Origin: LZORAL124-50-18 sp051208045
GTDB lineage: Bacteria > Pseudomonadota > Gammaproteobacteria > Pseudomonadales > Oleiphilaceae
Assembly: GCA_051208045.1 (NCBI GenBank)
Contig: JBPJFY010000002.1
Coordinates: 62,001-126,000 of the forward strand
Reading direction: 5' to 3'
DNA: 64,000 nucleotides
Position numbers and translations under genes: made by a program. Positions 9,247 to 17,962 of this stretch are shown here, in pieces. The stretch's first letter is position 1. The number at the start of each line of letters is the position of its first letter. Below the pieces are notes generated by a model, which was not told where the DNA came from, made no database searches, and worked only from the letters and a program-made list of their open reading frames with translations.

Positions 9247-9938
9247 TGTGTTACCTCCCAGGCCTCACCGAGGCGACTAAGTGTATTGGTGGCACAATTC
9301 TGCAGTACCTGCGAATCAATCGGGTCTGTACCCTGCGCAAAGGTGATGCCGCCCAGCTCGATGTTCGTTTCAGCGGCGACCAGTGCCAGTTGACTGATGC
9401 GTTTCAGCTGCTCAAAGGTCAGCTGAGAGACGAAAACACCATCCACCACGCCAAAGGTCAGCAAGGGAAGCAAGTCTTCCTGCTTGTAGACACGCTTGAT
9501 TTTGATGTTCGGAGTCAATAATCCCTGAACGTAATGTTCCATCGGTTTTCGCCCAAACAAATCGATGACGCCCAGCTTCTTACCCGCGAGTTGGCGCACA
9601 TTCAATGGACTGTTCACCGATACCAGAACATAGCGGCTGGCCTGGTCATTTCGGTACCGTGCCGCGAGATGCGGTGCATAGCCTGGTGTGGCGGAAATCA
9701 CGGGTTTGAGCGTGAGTATCGCATTGGGCGAGCTTTGAGTAACGGCCTCAACAAACTCCTTCCCCCGCTGAAAGGTGGTCACGCTGACGTTTGAACACGC
9801 CTGTTGAACGGCTTCCTGCATGTGCAGATGATTCAGCGTGGTCGGGATGTAGACAAACAGGGTCTGGCCAGCGCGCAACGGCAGGCTGATGAGGAACAAG
9901 ATAAGAAATGGAATAGACCGGTACCGCACGTTCACCAC
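9231..9938 (-). CDS. PhnD-like phosphate/phosphonate-type periplasmic binding protein
   Basis: The 235-residue protein carries a signal peptide (about 1-23) and the single-domain core of PhnD-like binding proteins: LFVYIPTTLNHLHMQEAV, TLKPVISATPGYAPHLAARY, SRYVLVSVNSPLNVRQLAGKKLGVIDLFGR and VVDGVFVSQLTFEQLKRI. The start is GTG at 9938, with another GTG in the next codon. It is the first gene of the tightly overlapping group that continues leftwards (16-base overlap with the next gene). PhnD-like proteins fused or adjacent to kinases often act as sensors, and no phosphonate transport or degradation genes are here. The ligand is undetermined. Confidence 0.78.
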   Translation of the reverse strand: MVNVRYRSIPFLILFLISLPLRAGQTLFVYIPTTLNHLHMQEAVQQACSNVSVTTFQRGKEFVEAVTQSSPNAILTLKPVISATPGYAPHLAARYRNDQASRYVLVSVNSPLNVRQLAGKKLGVIDLFGRKPMEHYVQGLLTPNIKIKRVYKQEDLLPLLTFGVVDGVFVSQLTFEQLKRISQLALVAAETNIELGGITFAQGTDPIDSQVLQNCATNTLSRLGEAWEVTQWTGL

Positions 9939-10024
9939 CTGTTTGGCTGGGAGGGCATCGTCACCCCCCGGGGGCGATTTCTGTCACTTTTACAGTGTGG
10001 CCGAAAATTTCAATTGCTCAAGTT

Positions 10025-10861
10025 TTATTCGTCAGTGTCCATCAATGGAGTCGCCTCGGAAAGGCCATAGTCGTAAAGCACTTTGCGCATTTCACCGGTT
10101 TGTTTCATTTGCCGAATATACTGCGAGAGTAATCGGGACAGTTCCGCCTGTGAGGAGAGGGCAGGGGCGAAGGCGATATGCAGGCTCTCAGTCGAGATCA
10201 CTCCCGCCGATTGGTAGATTTCGGGCAAGCCTTCGATGAGAGCGAAGTGTTCGAACACATAGCGGTCTTCGATGGTGGTGTTGGCCCGACCGATTTCGAG
10301 CATGCGGAATTTTCTCACGAACGCATGCTCCCCTTCCACAAAGAACACATTCAGGTTCTTTTGCTGATGTTCCGTAAGATAAGAGGTGAGGTCGCCGTAG
10401 GCAAATCCCTGGCTCAATACCAGCACTCGGCCATTGAGACTTTCCGGATCAGAAAAGCGCCAGCCATCGGTTTGCCGGGTATACAGTTCAAATTGACGAA
10501 TCCCCAAGGGCTCGTCATTCAGCGGCAGCCCCGGCACGTCTCGCTGGGTCACACCCAGAATGCCTTTGATCGTCCCGCGAGTTATCTCCGTCTTTGCCCG
10601 GATCAGCGGCATGGTAATAATTTCGAGGGTATGGTCGGTTTGTTTCAATGCCCGCCGAAGGATATCGACCAGAAACCCTTCCCGCGGCTTGTAGGGCTCA
10701 CAAATATAAGGACATTGAATAATCGCCGCAAAACGCAATTCGTCTGCCTGAACATGGCCACTTAGTTTTATTGTTATAATCAGGGTGAGAAAAAGTGCGC
10801 TGGATTTTAGCTGCCAGCCGTGTCTCAGGGGGTGCCAGGGTCTTCTTTTTAAGCCAGTCAA
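10025..10861 (-). CDS. Solute-binding protein family 3 (amino-acid type), periplasmic
   Basis: The protein is about 278 residues long if it starts at TTG 10861, for which I see no clear ribosome binding site, so the N-terminus is uncertain. A hydrophobic export signal (about 20-40, ending HVQA) precedes a family 3 binding domain: ELRFAAIIQCPYICEP, GFLVDILRRAL, MPLIRAKTEITRGTIKGIL, ELYTRQTDGWRF, SLNGRVLVLSQGFAYGDL, and the C-terminal LSRLLSQYIRQMKQTGEM helix. Homologues bind amino acids or small organic acids, but many solitary ones are sensory. It lies 86 bases upstream of the PhnD-like gene on the same strand and is the fourth binding protein in a row without transporter genes. Confidence 0.78.
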   Translation of the reverse strand: MTGLKRRPWHPLRHGWQLKSSALFLTLIITIKLSGHVQADELRFAAIIQCPYICEPYKPREGFLVDILRRALKQTDHTLEIITMPLIRAKTEITRGTIKGILGVTQRDVPGLPLNDEPLGIRQFELYTRQTDGWRFSDPESLNGRVLVLSQGFAYGDLTSYLTEHQQKNLNVFFVEGEHAFVRKFRMLEIGRANTTIEDRYVFEHFALIEGLPEIYQSAGVISTESLHIAFAPALSSQAELSRLLSQYIRQMKQTGEMRKVLYDYGLSEATPLMDTDE

Positions 10862-10995
10862 AGGAATCTACACAGTCCAGTAGAGCGTATAAAGTTTTCA
10901 AAGTACCAGGTATTCAAAGCACTGGATTGGCAAAGTGCATCGATGTCACTTGTATTGTTCTTATTGAAGCAAATTCAGACGGAATAGCAACCTGA

Positions 10996-11316
10996 TCACG
11001 GTGAGAGCCGATGCGGGGGCGTGTGGATACTGGTCACCTGCTTGCCCAGGAGCACGATGCGCCCTTTGTAGCGATCCTCCCCCGTCGCGGTGAATTCGAA
11101 CGTGTAGCTGCGCCATACGCGAATTTGTCCGTCGGGGGCGCGTTTGAACCAGAGGGCTCTCAAGGCCACGCTCTCATCCAGAAACTGCAGGTCCATCTGG
11201 TTGCAGTAGTTTCTGGCCGCCAGCAAAGCAAACTGTTTGATCCCGGCCGCGCTGTACCAGTACAGGCCCGCAGTCACAATGGCAAAAATGACCATGAGGT
11301 CGGTCAGATCAATCAT
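10996..11316 (-). CDS. DUF3301 family membrane-anchored small protein
   Basis: The 106-residue protein opens with one membrane segment (about 5-25, LMVIFAIVTAGLYWYSAAG), followed by a cytoplasmic domain with ARNYCNQMDLQFLDESVALRAL and WRSYTFEFTATGEDRYKGRIVL, which matches the DUF3301 family of gammaproteobacteria. The function of this family is not established. It follows the unrecognised 117-residue gene by 15 bases on the same strand, so they probably share a transcript. Confidence 0.75.
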   Translation of the reverse strand: MIDLTDLMVIFAIVTAGLYWYSAAGIKQFALLAARNYCNQMDLQFLDESVALRALWFKRAPDGQIRVWRSYTFEFTATGEDRYKGRIVLLGKQVTSIHTPPHRLSP

Positions 11317-11331
11317 GCTGTACTGAGCTCC

Positions 11332-11685
11332 TCACTCTGCCACTTCCCACACCTGCCCCAGGTCCGGGTGGCAGCCGGCGGACTGAACGACCTGGTAAAT
11401 GTGCACCTGTGCCAGAGTACTCAGAAGACTGTTGCGGCGTGTCACGCAGAGGACGACCTCGGCATCGGGCAGTGCCGCTTCGTCAGGCGGAAAGGATTGG
11501 ATCAACAGGGGAGTGCCTGCGTGCTCTGCGAGCATGTCCATTTCATCAATCAGCTCAAGATAACCAGGCAGAGAGGCATCGACGAGAATCGTTGGCGTTT
11601 GAATACCGAGCAGTTCGTTGTGGTACTTTTGCAGCCAGGTGCTGAACAGACCGTCCAGCGAAACCACCGTCAATGGATCAATCAT
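11332..11685 (-). CDS. Hypothetical cytoplasmic protein (117 residues)
   Basis: I do not recognise a family. The protein has no signal peptide or membrane segment, is mildly acidic, and has an alternating strand/helix pattern (TPTILVDASLPGYLELIDEM, AEVVLCVTRRNSLLSTLAQ) suggestive of a small alpha/beta fold. The start ATG at 11685 is preceded by a GGAGGAAAG ribosome binding site, which supports it as a real gene. It lies between the DUF1329 gene (53 bases upstream) and the DUF3301 gene (15 bases downstream). Confidence 0.6.
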   Translation of the reverse strand: MIDPLTVVSLDGLFSTWLQKYHNELLGIQTPTILVDASLPGYLELIDEMDMLAEHAGTPLLIQSFPPDEAALPDAEVVLCVTRRNSLLSTLAQVHIYQVVQSAGCHPDLGQVWEVAE

Positions 11686-11738
11686 CGCAGGCTTTCCTCC
11701 ATCGCAGTTTTTTCTCCATCGCTTACCGGCCTCGAAAG

Positions 11739-13106
11739 TTAACGCCGTCCTTTGCTGCGCAAGGTGGCAGGGGTGTAATAGGCCGGTTCCGGCATCTCAT
11801 CCGAAAACAACCCCGAATGGCTGGCATGATTCTGCATGCCCTTCGCGTTGTACATGCCTGTTTTCAGGTCATAGAACACATCTGCGAAAGGCATCACGCC
11901 AGGCACTTCATAGACCGCACGGGTATGGGCAAAGCCGATACGCCAGAGATGGTCGTGTTGATCGTAATTTTCTGCAATCAGGATGCCCCAACTGTCTTCG
12001 TCTACGTAAAAAATTCGTTTCGAGTACACGTGACTTTTCCCGGTTTTCAGTGTCCCTTCCACCACCCAGACGCGATGCACTTCGTTGCGAATCAATGCCG
12101 GCGCAAGGTGCCTGGGTGTCAGCAGATCGTCATAGCTGATCTCGGGCAGCCCCATACCATAACAGTTATAGGGCACAATAATCTCCTGTTTGCCGACAAT
12201 CGTCCAGTCGAATCGATCCGGCGCGCCGTTAAACATGTCGGTATCATCTGTCGTTCGGGTACTCTCTGCCAGCAACGCCGGGCTGTCGTAAGAAATGTGG
12301 GGTATTCTTCGCACGCGTCGCTGCCCGGCATTGTACCCCCAGGTCTGTCTCGGTTGTGCGAGCTGATCCACAGGGTCAATGAGCAGAAACGCGCCGCCGG
12401 CCATTTTCGCCGGACTCTTGATCACAGAAATATAATACAGAAGCACGTTATTGAACTCTTGTGGGCTTTGGCGAGGGCGATAGTAGTTGAAGGCCACTTC
12501 CAGATCCGAGACGACCAGTTTACGGGAACCGTCCGGAAACACGACGGCTTCGGCCTCATCCCGCTTGAGCAGGCGACCGCGCCAGCGGGTCAGATGGTTC
12601 CAGATCACTTCCACGCCCGCTTTCGGAATGGGGAAGGGCACGCCACCCAGCGTGCTTTTGAGTCCCACACCCTCAGCGACGGTCTCGGTGGTTTCGGCAT
12701 TTTTCCGGGTATTGTCATACAGCCATTGGGGGGCAGCATGGGTGCGGTGGCTGGGGTACAGATAAATTCGGTAAGACTCGGGATAGATCGACAGCAAGGC
12801 TTTATGCGCCTCTGAGAGTAACGCGGCATAGGGTGCCTGATTCGCCAGATCAATGACCGTGATCGGCGGCTCATGGGCAAACGGGTCCGGATGAAAGCTG
12901 CCGGGCCCAAGGTAGTTTTCCGGGGGGGTGTCCAGGCCACCGGTCCATGCAGGCACCCACCCACTGGCGGAGGCGGATTGCTCCGCGCCCAAGGGGGTGA
13001 GTGTGGTGCCCAACTGACGCGCTTCTTCGGCCGGCACCTTGGCAAGCGCGATCGACGCTGCCAGACTGGCGATCACTGGCAGCAACGAACGCCAGCTACG
13101 ATACAT
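11739..13106 (-). CDS. DUF1329 family exported protein
   Basis: The 455-residue protein, taken from ATG 13106, has a signal peptide (about 1-22, ending ASIALA) and the full DUF1329 domain: LTPLGAEQSAS near the start, GVEVIWNHLTRWRG, QTWGYNAGQRRVRRIPHISYDSP, FDWTIVGKQEIIVPYNC and LIRNEVHRVWVVEGTLK. The family has an outer-membrane-lipoprotein-like beta fold. In Pseudomonas, members accompany a DUF1302 partner and RND-type lipid export genes, neither of which is here. An earlier in-frame start would sit deep inside the preceding diguanylate cyclase gene; the chosen start still overlaps that gene by 11 bases, implying coupling to it. Confidence 0.85.
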   Translation of the reverse strand: MYRSWRSLLPVIASLAASIALAKVPAEEARQLGTTLTPLGAEQSASASGWVPAWTGGLDTPPENYLGPGSFHPDPFAHEPPITVIDLANQAPYAALLSEAHKALLSIYPESYRIYLYPSHRTHAAPQWLYDNTRKNAETTETVAEGVGLKSTLGGVPFPIPKAGVEVIWNHLTRWRGRLLKRDEAEAVVFPDGSRKLVVSDLEVAFNYYRPRQSPQEFNNVLLYYISVIKSPAKMAGGAFLLIDPVDQLAQPRQTWGYNAGQRRVRRIPHISYDSPALLAESTRTTDDTDMFNGAPDRFDWTIVGKQEIIVPYNCYGMGLPEISYDDLLTPRHLAPALIRNEVHRVWVVEGTLKTGKSHVYSKRIFYVDEDSWGILIAENYDQHDHLWRIGFAHTRAVYEVPGVMPFADVFYDLKTGMYNAKGMQNHASHSGLFSDEMPEPAYYTPATLRSKGRR

Positions 13107-14871
13107 GGCGTTCAGGGTCACTCTCCCGGGTTTCTGGCGGGTGTTGCCCGGCAGCAGGCCGCCGGGTGGGCATCGACTGACCGAGCAGGCATCGGTTGCG
13201 CCCCGCATGCTTCGCGGCGTAGAGCGCAGAGTCAGCCGCTTGTACCAGGTAAAGGGTGTCCTCCCCCGTGCCCGGTACCATGCTGGCGATCCCGCAACTC
13301 ACGGTGCACGTGATGGTGTGGTGGTCCACCACGATCACCGACTGCTCGATTTCTGCGCGAAACTGCTCCGCGATCGCCAGACATTGGTCGGGGAGCGTAT
13401 TGGGCAGGATCACTGCAAACTCTTCACCACCATAGCGTGCGGCAACATCGCTGCTGCGCTTCAGCTGCTGTCGTAACCTGTTGGCAACATATTGCAGGCA
13501 GGCGTCACCCACCACATGCCCGTAACGGTCGTTGATGGATTTGAAATGGTCGATATCCAGCAGAATCAGGGCCATCGGGTAGTTTCCCCGAGCGGCTTTA
13601 TTGGTTTCCGCCTGCATCACCTCGTCAAAAAACTTACGATTCTTCAGTCCGGTCAATCCGTCAGTGATGCTCAGATGGCGCAACCGCATCTGGCGGACTT
13701 TGAGCTGGGCGCGCATATTGTCCAGCGCATGCCCCAGATGAGAGAGTTCATCGCGGGTTTCGGTGTGCATCACATGATCGAGGTCGCCCCCGGCCACGGC
13801 TTCGGCGGACCGAATCAGTCGAGTAATGGTTCGTTTGACGGAATAGTAAAAGCCCACGTACAGCAGAATGATCAGCACCAGAATACCGCCGGTGATAAGC
13901 AGAAACTGGTTCACCCAATCACGCCGGTCCCGTTCGATATGGCGTACTTCGGTTAAGGCGCTGGCGAGCAGGTTTTGCTCATAACTCCGCGCATTTTCTT
14001 TGATTTTCGTGGTATCTCTGAAGTACTCACGCCAATTCAGATTCAACTCAGTCACTTGAATCAGGTGGGCATCCAGCATCCCCATGAGTTGGTGGAACGC
14101 TTGCGTGTACTGATTGAATTCCGATGCCGGGTTGGCGTCATCGTCCCCCAGCGCGATCTGGCGAGACTGGATACGTTCCACCTCTTTATCCAGACGGGTG
14201 TAGGCTTTGTCGATCATGTAGATGCTGTTGGAGTCCAGCAATTGCGTAAACAGGTAGTAAGCCCCCGCGGCTCTCGCCATGCCGACCGACTCAAACACCG
14301 GGCCGGAGTCGTAGAGCACCAGGTTTACCGTGGCATACAGTTTGGCGTCCCGCAGCCCAAGGAGGTTAAACTGGCTGGCCACCTTGCGTTGCCAGGCATA
14401 CATTTCCGAGACGGTGCGCTGCACATTGTCGAATACCAGCTCGAAACTGATGCCTTCCATTCCCGGTGCCACGACAGGCCGATTCAGCTGGGTTTTCAGC
14501 TCTCTCATGAAAAACGGAGAAACCTGCACATGGTGATTATTCATGAATGCAGTGAGCGCATCGATGCGCTCGATGACCGACTGGGTCACCTGGCCATGCA
14601 GTCGCTCGATCTCCGCATCAGAGGATAAAAAGCGCAAGACCGTCGCATCACGCCAGTTTTCAATCGCACCAATCACCGCATGGCTGTGCGTGAGCACCTG
14701 TAAACCCAGACTTTGCTGGCGTGCCTCGTCCAACTGACTGCGGGCAGCATTGAACTGCTGGGTGGCCAGATAGCTTAACGGGAGCGCGATCAGCAGAATC
14801 ATAACCCCGAACTTGGCGCTATACCCCAGCCGATTCATAAAGCGGTAAAAGGGACGAATGATTGTATTCAC
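13096..14871 (-). CDS. Membrane diguanylate cyclase with HAMP domain
   Basis: The 591-residue protein starts with GTG. Layout: membrane segment (about 20-38), a large helical periplasmic sensor (about 40-330) resembling nitrate/nitrite-sensing four-helix regions, a second membrane segment (about 333-355), HAMP (about 355-410), and GGDEF (about 420-575). The active site reads GGEEF, which is competent, and RSSD lies five residues before it, a canonical inhibitory I-site for c-di-GMP feedback. The Mg-binding region LILLDIDHFKSINDRYGH is intact. It should make c-di-GMP at the inner membrane. It overlaps the DUF1329 gene, so that exported protein may be co-produced with the cyclase. The sensor ligand is unknown. 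Confidence 0.92.
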   Translation of the reverse strand: MNTIIRPFYRFMNRLGYSAKFGVMILLIALPLSYLATQQFNAARSQLDEARQQSLGLQVLTHSHAVIGAIENWRDATVLRFLSSDAEIERLHGQVTQSVIERIDALTAFMNNHHVQVSPFFMRELKTQLNRPVVAPGMEGISFELVFDNVQRTVSEMYAWQRKVASQFNLLGLRDAKLYATVNLVLYDSGPVFESVGMARAAGAYYLFTQLLDSNSIYMIDKAYTRLDKEVERIQSRQIALGDDDANPASEFNQYTQAFHQLMGMLDAHLIQVTELNLNWREYFRDTTKIKENARSYEQNLLASALTEVRHIERDRRDWVNQFLLITGGILVLIILLYVGFYYSVKRTITRLIRSAEAVAGGDLDHVMHTETRDELSHLGHALDNMRAQLKVRQMRLRHLSITDGLTGLKNRKFFDEVMQAETNKAARGNYPMALILLDIDHFKSINDRYGHVVGDACLQYVANRLRQQLKRSSDVAARYGGEEFAVILPNTLPDQCLAIAEQFRAEIEQSVIVVDHHTITCTVSCGIASMVPGTGEDTLYLVQAADSALYAAKHAGRNRCLLGQSMPTRRPAAGQHPPETRESDPERHVS

Positions 14872-15004
14872 ACGAATGCTTTTCGGTAATGCGCCGCGCA
14901 GGCAGCGATAAATGACAATGTCGTCTAACAGTCTAGCTCATTTCCCCAGGGGGTAATGTGCATTTGTGTAAATCACTGGCATTTATGATTCTTCCGGGAA
15001 CTGG

Positions 15005-15805
15005 TTAGCCCGGCGCGAGTTTTGCGAGCACGCGGGCGGCGAGAAAAAAACCAAAGGTGCCGGTAATCATGGTCGCTGCACCAAATCCACTGGCACAATC
15101 CAGCCGAACCGGTCCCTCACTGCCTGGTTTTTGCGCGCACACACTGCCATCGGGCTGTGGGTATTTGAGCTGCTCGGAAGAAAACACACACTCCACACCA
15201 AACTTCCGTTTGGGATTCTGGCTGAAGCCGTGTTCCTTCCGCAGTTTACTTCGCACTTTGGCCAGCAGTGGATCTTGAAAGGTCTTCGTGAGATCGGCGA
15301 CCTGAATCTGGGTAGGGTCGACTTGCCCACCCGCACCACCGGCCACGGCGATGGGAATCTTATGGCGCTTGCAGTGCGCGATCAGCAGCGTTTTCGCCTT
15401 GATGCTGTCAATGGCATCCACCACATAATCCAGCGTCGGTGTGATCAAGTCAGCCAGGTTGTTGGGGGTGACGAACTGAGCAACGGCATTGATCTGGCAC
15501 GTCGGTTGAATACGTCGCAGCCGATCTGCCATGGCATCGACCTTTAACTTGCCTACATCGCCATCCAGCGCATGAATCTGGCGGTTGATGTTGGACACAC
15601 AAATGTCGTCCATGTCGATCAGTGTGATCTGGCCGACGCCTGAACGCACCAGTGCTTCTGCGACCCAGGAGCCCACACCCCCAATGCCGACAACGCACAC
15701 GTGCGCTGAGCGAAACGTCGTCAGGGCCGATGCCCCATACAATCGGCGGATGCCACCAAAACGAAAGTCGAAATCGTCAGCGGGTGCGTCGGTCAGGGTA
15801 CTCAT
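15005..15805 (-). CDS. tcdA: tRNA threonylcarbamoyladenosine dehydratase
   Basis: The 266-residue protein is an E1-like ThiF/MoeB fold with the ATP-binding segment VVGIGGVGSWVAEALVRSG followed by ITLIDMDDICVSNINRQ, then DYVVDAIDSIKAK and VAGGAGGQVDPTQIQVADL. This matches TcdA (CsdL, YgdL), which cyclises t6A to ct6A at position 37 of ANN-decoding tRNAs using ATP, usually with the sulfur relay CsdA-CsdE. The length is usual for the family. It appears to stand alone between two unrelated transcription units. Confidence 0.92.
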   Translation of the reverse strand: MSTLTDAPADDFDFRFGGIRRLYGASALTTFRSAHVCVVGIGGVGSWVAEALVRSGVGQITLIDMDDICVSNINRQIHALDGDVGKLKVDAMADRLRRIQPTCQINAVAQFVTPNNLADLITPTLDYVVDAIDSIKAKTLLIAHCKRHKIPIAVAGGAGGQVDPTQIQVADLTKTFQDPLLAKVRSKLRKEHGFSQNPKRKFGVECVFSSEQLKYPQPDGSVCAQKPGSEGPVRLDCASGFGAATMITGTFGFFLAARVLAKLAPG

Positions 15806-15873
15806 CGGGGCGAAAATCCTGTGAAGGGGCGGTCAAAACCGCCATTCTAATACAAAACTCGCCCGATCCGTAT

Positions 15874-17694
15874 TTAAAGAAACGCAAACTGTTCCTCGTC
15901 CATCGCCATTATTGTCTCGCCACCGGCCATGATCGCCGCATAGTGCGCCTTGGTGCGCGGTAACAGGCGAGCAAAATAGAACTCGGCGGTTTTGATTTTA
16001 GACTCGTAAAACGCCGCATTGTCTTTGTCAGTCGCCAGTTTTTCGTAGGCGGTTTCGGCCATTAATGCCCACATATACCCCATCACGATGTAGCCGGAGT
16101 ACATGAGGTAATCAACAGAGGCTGCGCCCACTTCATCCCGGTTGCGCATGCTGTTGAACACCACACGCAGGGTGAGGTAGCTCCACTGTCGGTTGAGCCA
16201 GGTGAGCTCCGACACCATACCTTTCATCTTCGCGCGCCGTTTGCCGGAAACGTAGCGGGATTTGCCCCGGCAATAGTGCCCCAGCTCTTTGCTGAAGCGA
16301 CGGAACGAGGTGCCTTTGTCCAGCAGGATTTTTCGACCCAGCAAATCGAGTGCCTGAATGCCGGTGGTGCCTTCGTACAGCATGGAGATACGGCTGTCGC
16401 GCACGATCTGCTCCATACCCCATTCCTTGATGTAGCCGTGTCCGCCAAACACCTGCATGCCCAGATTCGCCGCTTCAAATCCGGTTTCCGTCAAAAAGGC
16501 CTTGATGATCGGGGTTAAAAAACCCAAATCGTCATCGGCACGCTCTTTCGCGGCCTCCGTGGGCCCATGCACCAGCGTGTCGGCTTTCAACGCCGCGTAA
16601 TAGATGAGTGCGCGCCCACCTTCTGCCAACGCTTTTTGCGTGAGCAGCATACGGCGCACGTCCGGGTGCACGATGATGGGGTCTGCCACCTTGTCCGGCT
16701 GCTTTTTACCGCTCAGTGAGCGCATGGAGAGGCGCTCTTTGGCGTAGGTTAACGCATTCTGAAAGGCCAGCTCAGCGGAGGCACACCCCTGCAGCCCGGT
16801 GCCAATCCGGGCGGTGTTCATGAAGGTAAACATGCACTCCAGACCTTTGTTTTCCGGTCCGATAAGGAAACCTTGGGAACCGTCGAAATTGAGCACGCAG
16901 GTGGCTGATGCTTTGATTCCCATTTTGTCTTCCAGCGCGCCTACCGTGACATGATTGAATTCCCCGGGGTTGCCGTCGGCGTCCGGCAGATACTTGGGTA
17001 CGATAAACAGGGAGATCCCCCGTGTCCCTTTGGGAGCATCCGGCAGTCGGGCCAGCACAATGTGAATGATGTTTTCAGTCAGGTCATGATCGCCGGCCGA
17101 GATAAAAATTTTGCTGCCCGTCAGGGTATAAGAGCCGTCAGCATTCGGTTCTGCTTTGGTTTTTACCTGGCCGAGATCGGTACCGCACTGGGCTTCCGTC
17201 AAACACATCGTGCCGGCCCAGGTGCCCTCGGTGAGCTTGATCAGGTAGGTTTGCTTTTGTTGCTCATCACCGTGCAAATAAATGGTGTTCATGGCGCCGA
17301 GGCTGAGCCCGGGATACATGCCCCAGGACCAGTTCGCCGTGCTGATCATTTCAGACTTGATCACCCCGAGGGACACGGGAAGCCCCTGCCCGCCGTACTC
17401 GACCGGATGGCTCAGTCCCTGCCAGCCGCCGGCCACAAACTGTGTGTAGGCTTCCTTGTAGCCTTTGGGCGTGATCACCTTGCCTTCTTCCAGCCGGCAG
17501 CCCTCTTTGTCACCGGTTTGATACAGCGGCGACAATTCCTGCTCCGCAAAGCGTGCGCATTCTTCGATGATGGCCGCTACGAGGTCTGGCGTTGCCTCCT
17601 GCCCCTCCGGAAAGGTCTGGTAATGGGCCTGAGCTTTGAAAACATCATTCATAACAAAGTTCATATCTTTAACGGGGGCTTTGTAATGCGCCAT
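15874..17694 (-). CDS. Acyl-CoA dehydrogenase (FadE-like, long form)
   Basis: The 606-residue flavoprotein oxidises acyl-CoA to enoyl-CoA in beta-oxidation. The N-terminal helical domain begins MAHYKAPVKDMNFVMNDVF, as in the roughly 600-residue bacterial class. The middle domain has CLTEAQCGTDLGQVKT and GSKIFISAGDHDLTENI, and the C-terminal domain has GGHGYIKEWGMEQIVRDSRI followed by MLYEGTTGIQALDLLGRKI, the region that holds the catalytic Glu in this class. The C-terminal extension (about 470-606) is the acyl-CoA dehydrogenase C domain. It appears to be a single-gene unit; the chain-length preference is not visible. Confidence 0.93.
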   Translation of the reverse strand: MAHYKAPVKDMNFVMNDVFKAQAHYQTFPEGQEATPDLVAAIIEECARFAEQELSPLYQTGDKEGCRLEEGKVITPKGYKEAYTQFVAGGWQGLSHPVEYGGQGLPVSLGVIKSEMISTANWSWGMYPGLSLGAMNTIYLHGDEQQKQTYLIKLTEGTWAGTMCLTEAQCGTDLGQVKTKAEPNADGSYTLTGSKIFISAGDHDLTENIIHIVLARLPDAPKGTRGISLFIVPKYLPDADGNPGEFNHVTVGALEDKMGIKASATCVLNFDGSQGFLIGPENKGLECMFTFMNTARIGTGLQGCASAELAFQNALTYAKERLSMRSLSGKKQPDKVADPIIVHPDVRRMLLTQKALAEGGRALIYYAALKADTLVHGPTEAAKERADDDLGFLTPIIKAFLTETGFEAANLGMQVFGGHGYIKEWGMEQIVRDSRISMLYEGTTGIQALDLLGRKILLDKGTSFRRFSKELGHYCRGKSRYVSGKRRAKMKGMVSELTWLNRQWSYLTLRVVFNSMRNRDEVGAASVDYLMYSGYIVMGYMWALMAETAYEKLATDKDNAAFYESKIKTAEFYFARLLPRTKAHYAAIMAGGETIMAMDEEQFAFL

Positions 17695-17962
17695 GCGAAT
17701 CTCCTGTCACGAGTGGCTGAATTGCCATGGAATCGCTATTGGACGACAAATACACCCGCGCGTAATTGGCCTGGCCCCCGGTAAAGTTGGACAAATGAGC
17801 CAATTTGGCAGCGCTCCTATGCGGAATATCTTGTGCGTACACGGCTCCCTTTTTGGTGGACGCAGGACTATACTCACTGTCAGCAACGAGAAAGTTACCC
17901 CTTTTGAGTTAGGTCGTGCATTCACAAAAATGCGCTTGGACAAATCTGGCAAGGAAAGACCG

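Noticed and set aside
11673..12815. 380-codon plus-strand frame opposite DUF1329
   Set aside because: Antisense shadow; DUF1329 conservation is on the minus strand.
16951..17784. 277-codon plus-strand frame opposite the acyl-CoA dehydrogenase
   Set aside because: Antisense shadow with no family features, running into the divergent control region.
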